64,000 nucleotides of DNA from CAVRTM01 sp963696105 (GTDB lineage: Bacteria; Actinomycetota; Actinomycetes; Actinomycetales; Dermatophilaceae). Location of the stretch: assembly GCA_963696105.1 (NCBI GenBank), contig CAVOIP010000005.1:682001-746000 (forward strand), written 5' to 3'. Shown here in pieces: positions 24,839 through 35,023 of the stretch. Positions within the stretch are counted from its first letter, which is position 1. Each line of letters starts with the position of its first letter. A program made the translations under genes and the position numbers. The notes under the pieces are model-generated. The model saw nothing but the letters and a program-made list of their open reading frames with translations. It was not told the origin of the DNA and did no database searches.

Positions 24839-26362
24839 ATGGCACCAGGCCCGACCCGTCGACGCAGCGCCCTGGCCGCCACCGCGGCCGCGCTGATCGC
24901 GACGTCCTTCAGCGCCGCCACCGCGAGCGCCTCGCCGGCCTCTGCCCCGGTGACCCGCTCGGTCGCGGCGTCGACGCCGGTGCCGGTGCCCACCCCGGAC
25001 GGCACGCTGATGAGCTACCTGCTCAACGCGCGGCACGCCACCCCCGGCAGCACCCGCCTGGTCGAGCGGGCCGTGCGCGACGCGGGCGGCGTCGTCGTCC
25101 AGTCCTGGCCCCAGATCGGGGTCGTCGTGGCCCACGCCGACCGGGCCGCCTTCCGCGCGGACGTCGTCCGCAAGGACCGTGGGCACGCGGTGGAGTCGGT
25201 CGGCGCGACCCGCACCGTCCCCGTGAGCGAGGGCACGCCCGGCAGCGCCGGCACCGGCACGCCGCACCAGGGCCCGAAGGGCGCCAAGGTCCGGTCCGGC
25301 GGCACCGACGCCGCCGAGGCCGCGACGCCCGCCGCCGACCCTCGCGAGGGCGAGCAGTGGGACATGTCCCTCATCAAGGCCGACCGCGCCCACGCCACCA
25401 CCGACGGCTCCCGCTCGGTGGTCGTCGGCGTCCTCGACAGCGGCATCGACGCCAGCCACCCCGACCTCGCGGCGAACATCGACGCGCGCGACTCCGTCAG
25501 CTGCGTCGACGCCGGCCGCCCGGACACCTCCCCCACGAGCTGGCTGCCCACGACCAGCGACCACGGCACGCACGTCGCCGGCACGATCGCCGCGGCCCGC
25601 AACGGGGTCGGCATCGTCGGCGTGGCACCGAACGTGCGGGTCGCCTCCGTCAAGGTGGTCAACGACGACGGCTTCATCTACCCCGAGTACGCCGTCTGTG
25701 GGTTCGTCTGGGCCGCCACGCACCACATGGACGTCACCAACAACAGCTACTACGTCGACCCGTACGAGTTCTGGTGTGACGACCAGCCGGACCAGGCGGC
25801 CGCCATGGAGGCCGTACGTCGCGCCGTCAGCTGGTCGGAGAAGCAGGGCGTCGTCAGCGCCGCCGCCGCCGGCAACAGTGCCTACGACCTGGCGCACAAG
25901 ACCACCGACGCCGGCAGCCCCGACGACGCGACCAGGCCGGTGCCGCGCACGGTCAACAACGGCTGCAAGGACATCCCCACCGAGCTGCCCGGCGTGGTGA
26001 CCGTGTCCTCGATCGACGCCCAGAGCGCCCTGTCGTCGTTCTCCAACTACGGCCAGGGGGTCATCGACGTGGCCGCGCCCGGTTCACGGATCCTCTCGGC
26101 GATCCCGGGCGGCCGGTACGGCTTCAAGAGCGGCACGTCGATGGCATCCCCGCACGTGGCCGGCGTGCTGGCGCTGATGAAGTCCGCCTCCCCGAAGGCC
26201 ACGCCGGCCCAGCTCGTCGCCCGGCTGCGGGCCCAGGCCGACGACCACGCCTGCCCCGCCGGCAGCACCACGTGCACGGGCACGACGGCGGACAACGCGT
26301 TCTACGGTGAGGGAATCGTCGACGCCCTCGATGCCGTGACGCCGACCCGCTCGACCCGCTGA
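24839..26362 (+). CDS. Secreted S8 (subtilisin-family) serine peptidase
   Basis: A 507-residue subtilase. The N terminus is a signal peptide (TRRRSALAATAAALIA, with likely cleavage after ATASA near residue 31). An inhibitor-like propeptide (about 50-135) follows, then an Ala/Gly/Pro linker and the catalytic domain from about residue 170. The triad is Asp200 (VVVGVLDSGIDASHPD), His242 (SDHGTHVAGTIA) and Ser434 (FKSGTSMASPHVAGVLAL), with the oxyanion Asn in AAAAGNSAYD. Cysteines at VSCVDAG, YAVCGF, FWCDD, NNGCKD, DHACP and TTCTG suggest disulfides in the mature exported enzyme. A -10 TAGGGT lies near 24763 and GGGAGA before the ATG. It probably acts outside the cell on proteins. Confidence 0.93.
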   Translation: MAPGPTRRRSALAATAAALIATSFSAATASASPASAPVTRSVAASTPVPVPTPDGTLMSYLLNARHATPGSTRLVERAVRDAGGVVVQSWPQIGVVVAHADRAAFRADVVRKDRGHAVESVGATRTVPVSEGTPGSAGTGTPHQGPKGAKVRSGGTDAAEAATPAADPREGEQWDMSLIKADRAHATTDGSRSVVVGVLDSGIDASHPDLAANIDARDSVSCVDAGRPDTSPTSWLPTTSDHGTHVAGTIAAARNGVGIVGVAPNVRVASVKVVNDDGFIYPEYAVCGFVWAATHHMDVTNNSYYVDPYEFWCDDQPDQAAAMEAVRRAVSWSEKQGVVSAAAAGNSAYDLAHKTTDAGSPDDATRPVPRTVNNGCKDIPTELPGVVTVSSIDAQSALSSFSNYGQGVIDVAAPGSRILSAIPGGRYGFKSGTSMASPHVAGVLALMKSASPKATPAQLVARLRAQADDHACPAGSTTCTGTTADNAFYGEGIVDALDAVTPTRSTR

Positions 26363-26408
26363 CCCGCCGCACCCCGCTGGACCCGCCGGCCGCTCCGGGG
26401 CCGCCGAC

Positions 26409-26443
26409 CGCAGGCCGCGACCCACCAGGGGCCGCGGCCTGCG
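26409..26443 (+). terminator. Hairpin behind the subtilase gene
   Basis: CGCAGGCCGCG (26409-26419) pairs perfectly with CGCGGCCTGCG (26433-26443) over a 13-base loop. It lies 47 bases past the stop codon and before acsA. There is no T tract. Confidence 0.6.
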
Positions 26444-26582
26444 CCGTCCCCGGTCCACGGCGTGTGACCGTCCGTCCTGCTGCGGGGCCAACGGCCGACA
26501 TCTCGGGGACTCGCCTTGAAGCCGGGGCCCGGAGCGGGTTGAGTGAGCCCCGTACGTGTTGCTGGCCGAACTGGAGGACGCT

Positions 26583-28547
<1,965 letters not shown>

Positions 28548-28554
28548 CCCGCCC

Positions 28555-28598
28555 GCGTGCGGCCCCCTTCCCGCCTCGGGGAGGGGGTCGCACGCTTT
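28555..28598 (+). terminator. Terminator of acsA
   Basis: An 18-base-pair stem (two G-U pairs) from GCGTGCGGCCCCCTTCCC (28555-28572) with 28578-28595, loop GCCTC, followed directly by TTT. It starts eight bases after the acsA stop codon. This is the clearest rho-independent type in the window. Confidence 0.8.
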
Positions 28599-28727
28599 CC
28601 CGGGTCCAGGCGGGGCGCACGACCGGCGGGATGCGGGTGCAGGTCCGATAAACTGGCCTCGGTGTGCCGGGAAGTCTGGTCGGCGAGCGACGTCGTCGAC
28701 CCCTTTCGCCCCGACCGGGAAGTTCCC

Positions 28728-30120
28728 ATGAGCACCCTCCTCCCCCCTCGTCCGCGCATCCTCCACCGGTCCACCTGGCGCGAGGCGCAACACGTCACCG
28801 GCGCCCTGCGCACCGAGACGGTCGGCGGTGCCCTGCTGCTGGCCGCCGCCGTCGCGGCGATCGTGTGGGCGAACACCCCCTGGGTCGGCGCGTACACCGG
28901 CCTGCGGGACCTGACGGTCGGACCGGCCGCGTGGCACCTGGACCTCACCCTCGGGCAGTGGGCCTCGGACGGCCTGCTCGCCGTCTTCTTCTTCGTCGCC
29001 GGGCTGGAGCTCAAGCACGAGCTGGTGGTCGGGGACCTCCGCAATCCCGCCAAGGCGGCGCTGCCCGTGGCAGCCGCGGCCTGCGGCGTCGTCGTACCGG
29101 CCCTGGTGTTCTTCGCGGTGGCCGGCCGCCTGGCCGGCGGGTCGGGCCACGTGCTGGCCGGCTGGGCCATCCCCACGGCCACGGACATCGCGTTCGCCCT
29201 GGCGGTGCTCGCCGTCCTCGGCACCCACCTGCCGTCGGCGCTGCGCTCGTTCCTGCTCACCCTGGCCGTCGTGGACGACCTGATCGCCATCACGATCATC
29301 GCGCTCTTCTACACCGACGGCCTCGACGTGACCTCCCTGCTCCTGGCGCTGGTGCCCATCGCGGTGTTCGGATTCCTCGTCCAGCGCCGGATCGCCCCGT
29401 GGTGGCTGCTGCTGCCGGTCGCGGCCCTGGCGTGGGGGCTGGTCCACGCCTCCGGCATCCACGCGACCGTCGCCGGCGTCGTGCTGGGGATGCTCGTGCC
29501 CGTGCGCACGGGTCCGCGCGACCGTGGCGGCCGCTCGCTGGCCTCGCGGATCGAGCACCGCGTCCGGCCGTTCTCGGCCGGCGTGGCCGTGCCGGTCTTC
29601 GCGTTCACGGCCGCCGGGGTGACCGTCGTCGGCGGTGGCCTCGGCGCGGCCTTCGGTGACCCGGCGGCGCTCGGGGTGGTGCTGGCGCTGGTCGTGGGCA
29701 AGGCCGTGGGGGTCCTCGGCGGTACCTGGGGGTTCGCCCGGTTCACCCGCGCCGAGCTGGACGACGACCTCGCCTGGACCGACGTGCTGGGCCTGTCGCT
29801 GCTGGCCGGCATCGGCTTCACCGTGTCGCTGCTCATCGGCGGACTCGCCTACGGCCCCGGATCCGCGCACGGACGAGCACGTGAAGGTGGCGGTGCTCGT
29901 CGGGTCGCTCACCGCCGCGTCCCTGGCCGCGGTCGTGCTGCGGCTGCGCAACCGGGTCTACCGCGCGATCGCGCTGGAGGAGCAGCGCGACGAGGACGGC
30001 GACGGCGTGCCCGACTGCTTCGAGCCGGAGCCGCAGCGGGAGCAGGAGCCGGCGACGCCCGGGGGCGGGCGCGCCGCTCCGACCACGCCGCGGACGACGC
30101 GCGCGGCGGACCCCGCGTGA
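28728..30120 (+). CDS. nhaA: Na+/H+ antiporter NhaA, with apparent frameshift near its C terminus
   Basis: A NhaA-family antiporter with about 12 membrane helices that exchanges sodium for protons. Landmarks are AVFFFVAGLELKHELVVGDL, AIPTATDIAFALAVLA, LAVVDDLIAITIIA (the two aspartates of the ion site) and GIHATVAGVVLGMLVP. Up to FTVSLLIGGLAYGP the frame is intact; beyond that the family-like sequence DEHVKVAVLVGSLTAASLA continues in the next frame to a TGA ending at 30120. The change falls at or just after a CCCC run at 29855-29858, where one base fewer restores the frame. Read as given, the protein would end in Arg/Gly-rich nonsense at 30128. A -10 TAAACT lies at 28649-28654. Confidence 0.85.
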
Positions 30121-30191
30121 GTCGGTAGGGTCGGGGGTACCTGCGAGCTGTCCAGCAGGACAGACCAGCAGATCCAGGAGGGTTACCGCCG

Positions 30192-30617
30192 ATGTCGACC
30201 ACCAACTCCCGCACGTCCGTGGGCACGACCGACCGCACGCCCGAGCGCACCCTCGGCCAGCTGGTCGTGGACGCGACCAACGACCTCTCCAGCATCGTGC
30301 GCAACGAGATCACGCTGGCCAAGGCCGAGATCAGTGCCGACGCCAAGGTGGCCGGCAAGGGTGCCGGGATGTTCGGCGGCGCCGGTCTCTTCGGCTTCCT
30401 CGGCCTGGTCCTGCTGCTCTTCGCCGCCGTCTACGGCCTGGTCGCCGCGGGCCTGCCGGTGTGGCTGTCCTTCCTCATCGTGGCCGTCGTGCTCTTCGTC
30501 GTCGCCGGGGTGCTGGCCCTCGTGGGCCGCAAGGCGATGAGCAAGGTCAAGGGCAAGCCCGAGCGCACCATCGCCACGACCCAGGAGACCATCGCGGCGA
30601 TCAAGCCCGGTCACTGA
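30192..30617 (+). CDS. Phage-holin-like (DUF1469/Phage_holin_3_6) membrane protein
   Basis: A 141-residue protein with a polar N terminus (residues 1-60, including RTLGQLVVDATNDLSSIVRN and ITLAKAEISADAK), two hydrophobic segments (about 62-88 and 93-113) and a basic C terminus with KPERTIATTQETIAAIKPGH. Despite the name, these proteins are chromosomal in actinobacteria and have no shown lytic role; M. tuberculosis Rv3669 holds the same place. GGAGG lies 11 bases before the ATG. A TAGGGT -10 at 30125-30130 and a CTGTCC/GGACAG hairpin precede it. The next gene, EphE-like, follows after 49 bases and may be co-transcribed. Confidence 0.84.
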   Translation: MSTTNSRTSVGTTDRTPERTLGQLVVDATNDLSSIVRNEITLAKAEISADAKVAGKGAGMFGGAGLFGFLGLVLLLFAAVYGLVAAGLPVWLSFLIVAVVLFVVAGVLALVGRKAMSKVKGKPERTIATTQETIAAIKPGH

Positions 30618-30666
30618 CGTCCTGCGCCCCGCCCAGCTCCCGCACCCCGAAGGCCTCACCGCACCG

Positions 30667-31578
30667 ATGAGCACCGACGCGTCCTCCGTGCTCATCGAGG
30701 GCCCGTGGCAGCACCGGTTCGTCCCCGCTCACGGGGCACGCTTCCACGTGGCCGAGCTGGGTGAGGGACCCATGGTGGTGCTGCTGCACGGGTTCCCGCA
30801 GTTCTGGTGGGCCTGGCGCCACCAGCTGACCGGCCTCGCCGGCGCCGGCTACCGCGTCGTCGCGATGGACCTGCGCGGCTACGGCGCCTCCGACAAGCCG
30901 CCGCGCGGCTACGACACCTTCACCCTCGCGGCCGACGTCGCCAGCGTCATCCGGTCCCTCGGCGAGAGCCAGGCCGCCGTGGTCGGGCACGGCTGGGGCG
31001 GCTGGATCGCGTGGTCGATGCCGACGATGCAGCCGGCCGTGACCCGGGCGGTGGCAGCCCTGTCGATGCCGCACCCGCTGGTGCTGCGCAAGGCCTCCTT
31101 CACCAGCCCGGCCCAGATCCGTCTCAACGGCTACCTGGGCGGCCTGCAGCGCCCGTTCGTGCCCGAGCACCAGATGACCAGCGGACCGGCGTACGTCGAG
31201 CGGCTGCTGCACGCCTGGGCCGCGCCGGGCGGCGGGTGGCCCACCCCCGACGTCGCCCGGCGTTACGCCGACGCGATGGCCCTGCCGTTCGTGGCCCACT
31301 CCGCCGCGGAGTACTACCGCTGGGTGGTGCGCAGCCAGGTACGCCCGGACGGCTGGCGCTTCGTCCGCCGGGCGCAGCGCCCGGTGCAGGTGCCGGCGAT
31401 GTACCTCCAGGGCGACTGCGACGGTGTGGTGGCGCCCACCAGCACGCGCGGGTCGGGCGCCTACGTCTCCGGCCCGTACGAGGAGCACGTGCTCGCCGGC
31501 GCGGGACACTTCCTGCCGGAGGAGGCACCGGACGCCGTCACCGCCCACCTCGCCCGCTGGCTCGACCGGCTCGGCTGA
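30667..31578 (+). CDS. Alpha/beta hydrolase, EphE-like, lacking the usual nucleophile
   Basis: A 303-residue alpha/beta-hydrolase of the epoxide-hydrolase type. The oxyanion motif HGFPQFWWAWRHQ (about residues 41-53), DLRGYGASDKPPRGYD and the cap domain are typical. The nucleophile elbow reads VVGHGWGGWIAW, with glycine at position 109 where epoxide hydrolases have aspartate (GHDWGG). The acid (LQGDCDGVV) and histidine (AGAGHFLPEE, His281) are present. So canonical epoxide hydrolysis is doubtful. The gene lies between the holin-like gene and, convergently, marP, the position of ephE in M. tuberculosis. The stop codon is part of a hairpin shared with marP. Confidence 0.85.
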   Translation: MSTDASSVLIEGPWQHRFVPAHGARFHVAELGEGPMVVLLHGFPQFWWAWRHQLTGLAGAGYRVVAMDLRGYGASDKPPRGYDTFTLAADVASVIRSLGESQAAVVGHGWGGWIAWSMPTMQPAVTRAVAALSMPHPLVLRKASFTSPAQIRLNGYLGGLQRPFVPEHQMTSGPAYVERLLHAWAAPGGGWPTPDVARRYADAMALPFVAHSAAEYYRWVVRSQVRPDGWRFVRRAQRPVQVPAMYLQGDCDGVVAPTSTRGSGAYVSGPYEEHVLAGAGHFLPEEAPDAVTAHLARWLDRLG

Positions 31579-31604
31579 GCGCCGGCCACGGACGTGGCTC
31601 AGCC
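31573..31604. terminator. Convergent hairpin built from two stop-codon regions
   Basis: GGCTGAGC (31573-31580) pairs with GCTCAGCC (31597-31604), and an inner GCCAC/GTGGC can also pair. The TGA of the EphE-like gene and the TGA of marP lie in the two arms. It may serve both genes; no T tract is present. Confidence 0.45.
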
Positions 31605-32795
31605 CGCGGCGCAGCCGCCGGTGCCCACGGCGGCGGTCGCGTTCCGGGCCTGCTTCAGCACCGGCGCCGCCTCGTCCAGCGTGAGCGCATAGCCGGTGCT
31701 CTCATCGTCCAGCGACTTGGCGAAGACGATGCCCACGACAGCTCCGGTCCGCGACAGCAGCGGGCCGCCGGAGTTGCCGGGCTGGACCCGGGCGAACAGG
31801 GAGTAGACCTCCCGCACGGTGCCGGGATCGCCGTAGATGTCGGCGCCGCGGGCGTCCAGGACGGTGCGGACGCGCGCCGCGTCCAGCCGGTAGGGCCCGT
31901 CCAGCGGGAAGCCGGCGACGACGGCGCCGTCGCCCCGGGACAGCTGCCGCCCCAGGGGCAGCGGCGGGGCCGCGAGACCCGGCACGGCCAGCACCGCCAG
32001 GTCGCGGCGGGGGTCGAAGACCACCACGCGCGCGTCGTACGACCGCCCGGTGCCGTGCACACGCACCTGCGGCGCGGCCATGCCGGCCACCACGTGGGCG
32101 TTGGTGACGACCCGGCCGGGGGCGAGCACCCAGCCGCTGCCCTCCTGGCCCCGGTTGCAGGCAGCCGCCACCCCGGTGACCTTGACCACCGAGCGCGCGG
32201 CACCGGCCACCCCGCTCGAGGCGGTCACGGCCTGGTTGGGCCTGGCCACGGGAGGGATCGGCTCGACCCCCACGCCCTCGAAGACGCGCGGGAAGCCCTC
32301 GCGGTCGAGCACCGCCCGGAAGCCGGCGAACAGGCTGGTGGTCTGGGCCGGGATCGCCCGGTCGATCGTCTGCAGGATGCGCGACGTGCCGATGGCCCGG
32401 GCGAGCGGCGCGGGCGCCCCGCCGCGCACCGCGCCGGCGACGAACCACACCAGGATCGAGACCGCGACCAGCGAGGCGACGCCGCCGAGGACGGCATCCA
32501 GCGCGCGGGCGGGCCTCAGGCGCAGGTGCCGGCGCATCCGGGCCCCCACCGACACGGCGAGGCCCTGCCCGACGGAGGCCATGACGAAGACCCCGAAGAC
32601 CAGCAGCACCGTGTGCCACATGACGTTGCCGCCGACGCCGGTCCAGCGCTCCAGCAGCTGCGGGAGGAGCCACATGCCCAGCGCGCCGCCGGACAGGAAC
32701 CCGACGAGCGACATGGTGCTCACCAGCAGACCCTGCCGGTAGCCGGTGACGGCATAGCTGAGCAGCAGCACCGCGAGCACGACGTCGATGATCAC
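31599..32795 (-). CDS. marP: MarP-type periplasmic serine protease with CvpA membrane domain
   Basis: A 398-residue protein; M. tuberculosis MarP (Rv3671c) is 397. The first ~125 residues hold four membrane helices of the CvpA/colicin V production type. The extracytoplasmic chymotrypsin-like domain has His234 (TNAHVV), Asp265 (DPRRDLAVL) and Ser342 (QPGNSGGPL). Cys213 and Cys395 match the pair that forms the activating disulfide in the mycobacterial enzyme. MarP protects against acid and oxidative stress by processing cell-wall hydrolases. The GTG start at 32795 overlaps the NUDIX stop by four bases (GTGA), so the two are coupled. Upstream partners are NUDIX and nth. Confidence 0.93.
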   Translation of the reverse strand: MIIDVVLAVLLLSYAVTGYRQGLLVSTMSLVGFLSGGALGMWLLPQLLERWTGVGGNVMWHTVLLVFGVFVMASVGQGLAVSVGARMRRHLRLRPARALDAVLGGVASLVAVSILVWFVAGAVRGGAPAPLARAIGTSRILQTIDRAIPAQTTSLFAGFRAVLDREGFPRVFEGVGVEPIPPVARPNQAVTASSGVAGAARSVVKVTGVAAACNRGQEGSGWVLAPGRVVTNAHVVAGMAAPQVRVHGTGRSYDARVVVFDPRRDLAVLAVPGLAAPPLPLGRQLSRGDGAVVAGFPLDGPYRLDAARVRTVLDARGADIYGDPGTVREVYSLFARVQPGNSGGPLLSRTGAVVGIVFAKSLDDESTGYALTLDEAAPVLKQARNATAAVGTGGCAAG

Positions 32796-33502
32796 GGGGC
32801 GCCCCCGCCGGGCGGGGGCGGAGGCCCCGGCAGGCGGCCGGCCAGCTCGACCAGCCGCTCGGGCAGGGGGCGCCGGTCGGTCGTGTCCCAGTCGCGGTCG
32901 AGGCCGGCCAGCTCGAGCACCTTGGCCAGGAGCCCCGCCGTGAAGCCCCACACCAGCAGACCGTCCACGTCGAACGCCGGGCCGACGTAGCCGCTCGGGT
33001 GCGTGACGGTGAACCGCCGGGCCGGGTCGGTCAGCTCGGACAGCGGCGCCCGCACCACCCGCGCCACCTCGGCCGGGTCCACGACGCGGATCGGCGAGGG
33101 CCGGGCCCACCACGCCAGCACGGGGGTGACCACGGACTCGCTCGGGGGCAGGTAGAGCGCCGGCAGCTCGGCCACGACCTGCACGCCCTCCGGCTCGAGC
33201 CCGACCTCCTCGCGGGCCTCGCGCATCGCGGCGGCGATCGGGCCCGGGTCGCCCGGGTCCTGCCGTCCCCCGGGAAACGCGACCTGCCCGGCGTGCGAAC
33301 GCAGGTTCGCCGACCGCTCGGTCAGGACCACGTCCTCCCCTCCGTCCGGTGACGGCCCGAACAGCATCAGGACGGCCGAGGGGCGCCCACCCTCGTCCGG
33401 CGGCAGGAACCGGCTGAAGAACGAGGGCGGGATGTCGCCGATCCCGTCCAGGAGCCGTCGCATCCAGGCGGGCGGTGGGGCGTCGAGCCCCGCGGCGGTC
33501 AC
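32792..33502 (-). CDS. NUDIX hydrolase, probable CoA pyrophosphatase
   Basis: A 236-residue NUDIX protein. The extended motif VLTERSANLRSHAGQVAFPG (about residues 62-81) is the NuCoA signature of coenzyme A pyrophosphatases, which cut CoA to 4'-phosphopantetheine and 3',5'-ADP. The NUDIX box continues GGRQDPGDPG and MREAREEVGLEPEG. The C terminus is proline/glycine-rich (RLPGPPPPPGGGAP). The GTG at 33502 overlaps the nth stop codon by four bases. The order nth, NUDIX, marP matches M. tuberculosis Rv3674c-Rv3671c, except that the thioredoxin-like gene Rv3673c is missing here. Confidence 0.88.
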   Translation of the reverse strand: MTAAGLDAPPPAWMRRLLDGIGDIPPSFFSRFLPPDEGGRPSAVLMLFGPSPDGGEDVVLTERSANLRSHAGQVAFPGGRQDPGDPGPIAAAMREAREEVGLEPEGVQVVAELPALYLPPSESVVTPVLAWWARPSPIRVVDPAEVARVVRAPLSELTDPARRFTVTHPSGYVGPAFDVDGLLVWGFTAGLLAKVLELAGLDRDWDTTDRRPLPERLVELAGRLPGPPPPPGGGAP

Positions 33503-34230
33503 GAGCCGTCCGGTGCGAGCTCGAACTTCAGCAGCGTGGCGGCCTTGACGGGGTCGGTCTCCCCCTCGCCGTACGACGGACACCACCGTGCCACCGGGCA
33601 GGCGCCGCAGGCCGGCTTGCGCGCGTGGCAGGTCCGGCGCCCGTGGAAGATCAGGACGTGGGACAGCATCGTCCAGTCCTTGCGCGGGATCAGCGCGCCG
33701 ACCGCGGTCTCGACCTTGACCGGGTCCTCCTCCGCGGTCCAGCCGAACCGTCGCACCAGCCGGCCGAAGTGGGTGTCGACCGTGATGCCCGGGATGTCGA
33801 ACGCGTTGCCGAGCACGACGTTGGCCGTCTTGCGCCCGACGCCGGGCAGGGTGACGAGGTCCTTCAGCCGCGGCGGCACGTCGCCGTCGTACCGCTCGAC
33901 GAGCGCGGTGCCGAGCTTGATCAGCGCGTCGGCCTTGGCCCGGAAGAAGCCCGTCGACTGGACCATCAGCTCGAGCTCGGCCCGGTCGGCGCCGGCGAAG
34001 TCCGCCGCGGTGCGGTAGCGCGCGAACAGCGCCGGTGTCACGAGGTTGACGCGCACGTCGGTGGTCTGGGCCGACAGCACCGTCGCGACGAGCAGCTGCA
34101 GCGGGCTCTCGAAGTCCAGCTCGCAGTGGGCGTCGGGGTAGCGCTCGTGCAGGACGCGGTACATCTTGCGCGCGCGGCGCGTCAGGGCGACGGGGGTCTC
34201 GTCGGGCACGGCACGCGCGATCTGGGACAC
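33499..34230 (-). CDS. nth: Endonuclease III
   Basis: A 243-residue DNA glycosylase/AP lyase that removes oxidised pyrimidines in base-excision repair. The helix-hairpin-helix is LKDLVTLPGVGRKTANVVL, with the catalytic Lys134 and Asp152 (VDTHFGRL). The iron-sulfur cluster cysteines are CHARKPACGACPVARWC near residue 205. The GTG start at 34230 is preceded by TAGTCT at six bases, so the message is probably leaderless. It heads the nth-NUDIX-marP operon and is divergent from crp with 67 bases between them. Confidence 0.96.
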   Translation of the reverse strand: MSQIARAVPDETPVALTRRARKMYRVLHERYPDAHCELDFESPLQLLVATVLSAQTTDVRVNLVTPALFARYRTAADFAGADRAELELMVQSTGFFRAKADALIKLGTALVERYDGDVPPRLKDLVTLPGVGRKTANVVLGNAFDIPGITVDTHFGRLVRRFGWTAEEDPVKVETAVGALIPRKDWTMLSHVLIFHGRRTCHARKPACGACPVARWCPSYGEGETDPVKAATLLKFELAPDGS

Positions 34231-34236
34231 AGCGAC

Positions 34237-34242
34237 AGACTA
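34237..34242 (-). promoter_or_regulatory. -10 element (TAGTCT) of the leaderless nth operon
   Basis: TAGTCT on the minus strand lies six bases before the GTG start of nth. The 67-base nth-crp gap must hold both promoters; on the plus side CAGACT lies seven bases before the crp GTG, a weaker but similar arrangement. Confidence 0.5.
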
Positions 34243-34297
34243 GAGGGCGGATCTGCCATCCACTGCCCCAGCACGGCGCCATGGCAGACTGTCCGCC

Positions 34298-34975
34298 GTG
34301 GCCCAAGACGTCGTGAGAAGAGCGCCCCTGTTCGCAGCCCTGGACGATGAGGCCGCGGCCGCCTTGATCGACACGATGTCCCCCTCCCACCTCGAGCGCG
34401 GCGACGTCCTGTTCCACGAGGGCGACCAGGGTGACCGGCTCTACGTCATCGGCGAGGGCAAGATCAAGCTCGGCCGCACCAGCGTCGACGGCCGCGAGAA
34501 CCTCCTGGCCATCCTCGGCCCGGGTGAGATGTTCGGCGAGCTGAGCCTCTTCGACCCCGGCCCCCGCACCGCCACCGCGACCGCGGTCGCCGAGACCCAG
34601 CTGATCGGCCTCGGCCACGAGTCGCTGCACGCGTTCCTGTCGGGCCGGCCCGCCGTCGCCTCCACCCTCCTCGCGGCCCTGGCGCGGCGGCTGCGCCGCA
34701 CCAACGAGACGCTGGCCGACCTGGTCTTCACCGACGTGCCCGGCCGCGTCGCCAAGGCGCTGCTGGACCTGTCCAACCGGTTCGGCCGTCCCGCCGAGGA
34801 CGGCATCCTCGTGGCCCACGACCTCACCCAGGAGGAGCTCGCCCAGCTCGTCGGCGCCTCCCGCGAGACGGTCAACAAGGCGCTGGCCGACTTCGCCGGC
34901 CGCGGCTGGATCAAGCTGGAGGCCCGCGCCGTCGTCCTGCTCGACGTCGAGCGGCTCAAGCGCCGCGCCCGCTGA
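34298..34975 (+). CDS. crp: Crp/Fnr-family transcription regulator (cAMP receptor type)
   Basis: A 225-residue regulator. The cyclic-nucleotide domain (about 10-125) has GDRLYVIGEGKIKLGRTS and the phosphate-binding cassette MFGELSLFDPGPRTATATAV. A long dimer helix follows, then the winged helix with LTQEELAQLVGASRETVNKA (about 175-194), where the Arg-Glu pair reads GTGA half-sites. M. tuberculosis Crp (Rv3676) and Corynebacterium GlxR are close relatives. The start is GTG with no ribosome site. A site fitting this class lies upstream of hppA at 9879-9894. It is divergent from nth, as in mycobacteria. Confidence 0.93.
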   Translation: MAQDVVRRAPLFAALDDEAAAALIDTMSPSHLERGDVLFHEGDQGDRLYVIGEGKIKLGRTSVDGRENLLAILGPGEMFGELSLFDPGPRTATATAVAETQLIGLGHESLHAFLSGRPAVASTLLAALARRLRRTNETLADLVFTDVPGRVAKALLDLSNRFGRPAEDGILVAHDLTQEELAQLVGASRETVNKALADFAGRGWIKLEARAVVLLDVERLKRRAR

Positions 34976-35023
34976 CCGCTGCCCCCGTACGACGCGCCGC
35001 CGCGCCGCCCTCCAGGGGGCGCC

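Noticed and set aside
30192..30617. Holin-like gene as a prophage relic
   Set aside because: This family is a regular chromosomal membrane protein in actinobacteria, and no phage genes are nearby.
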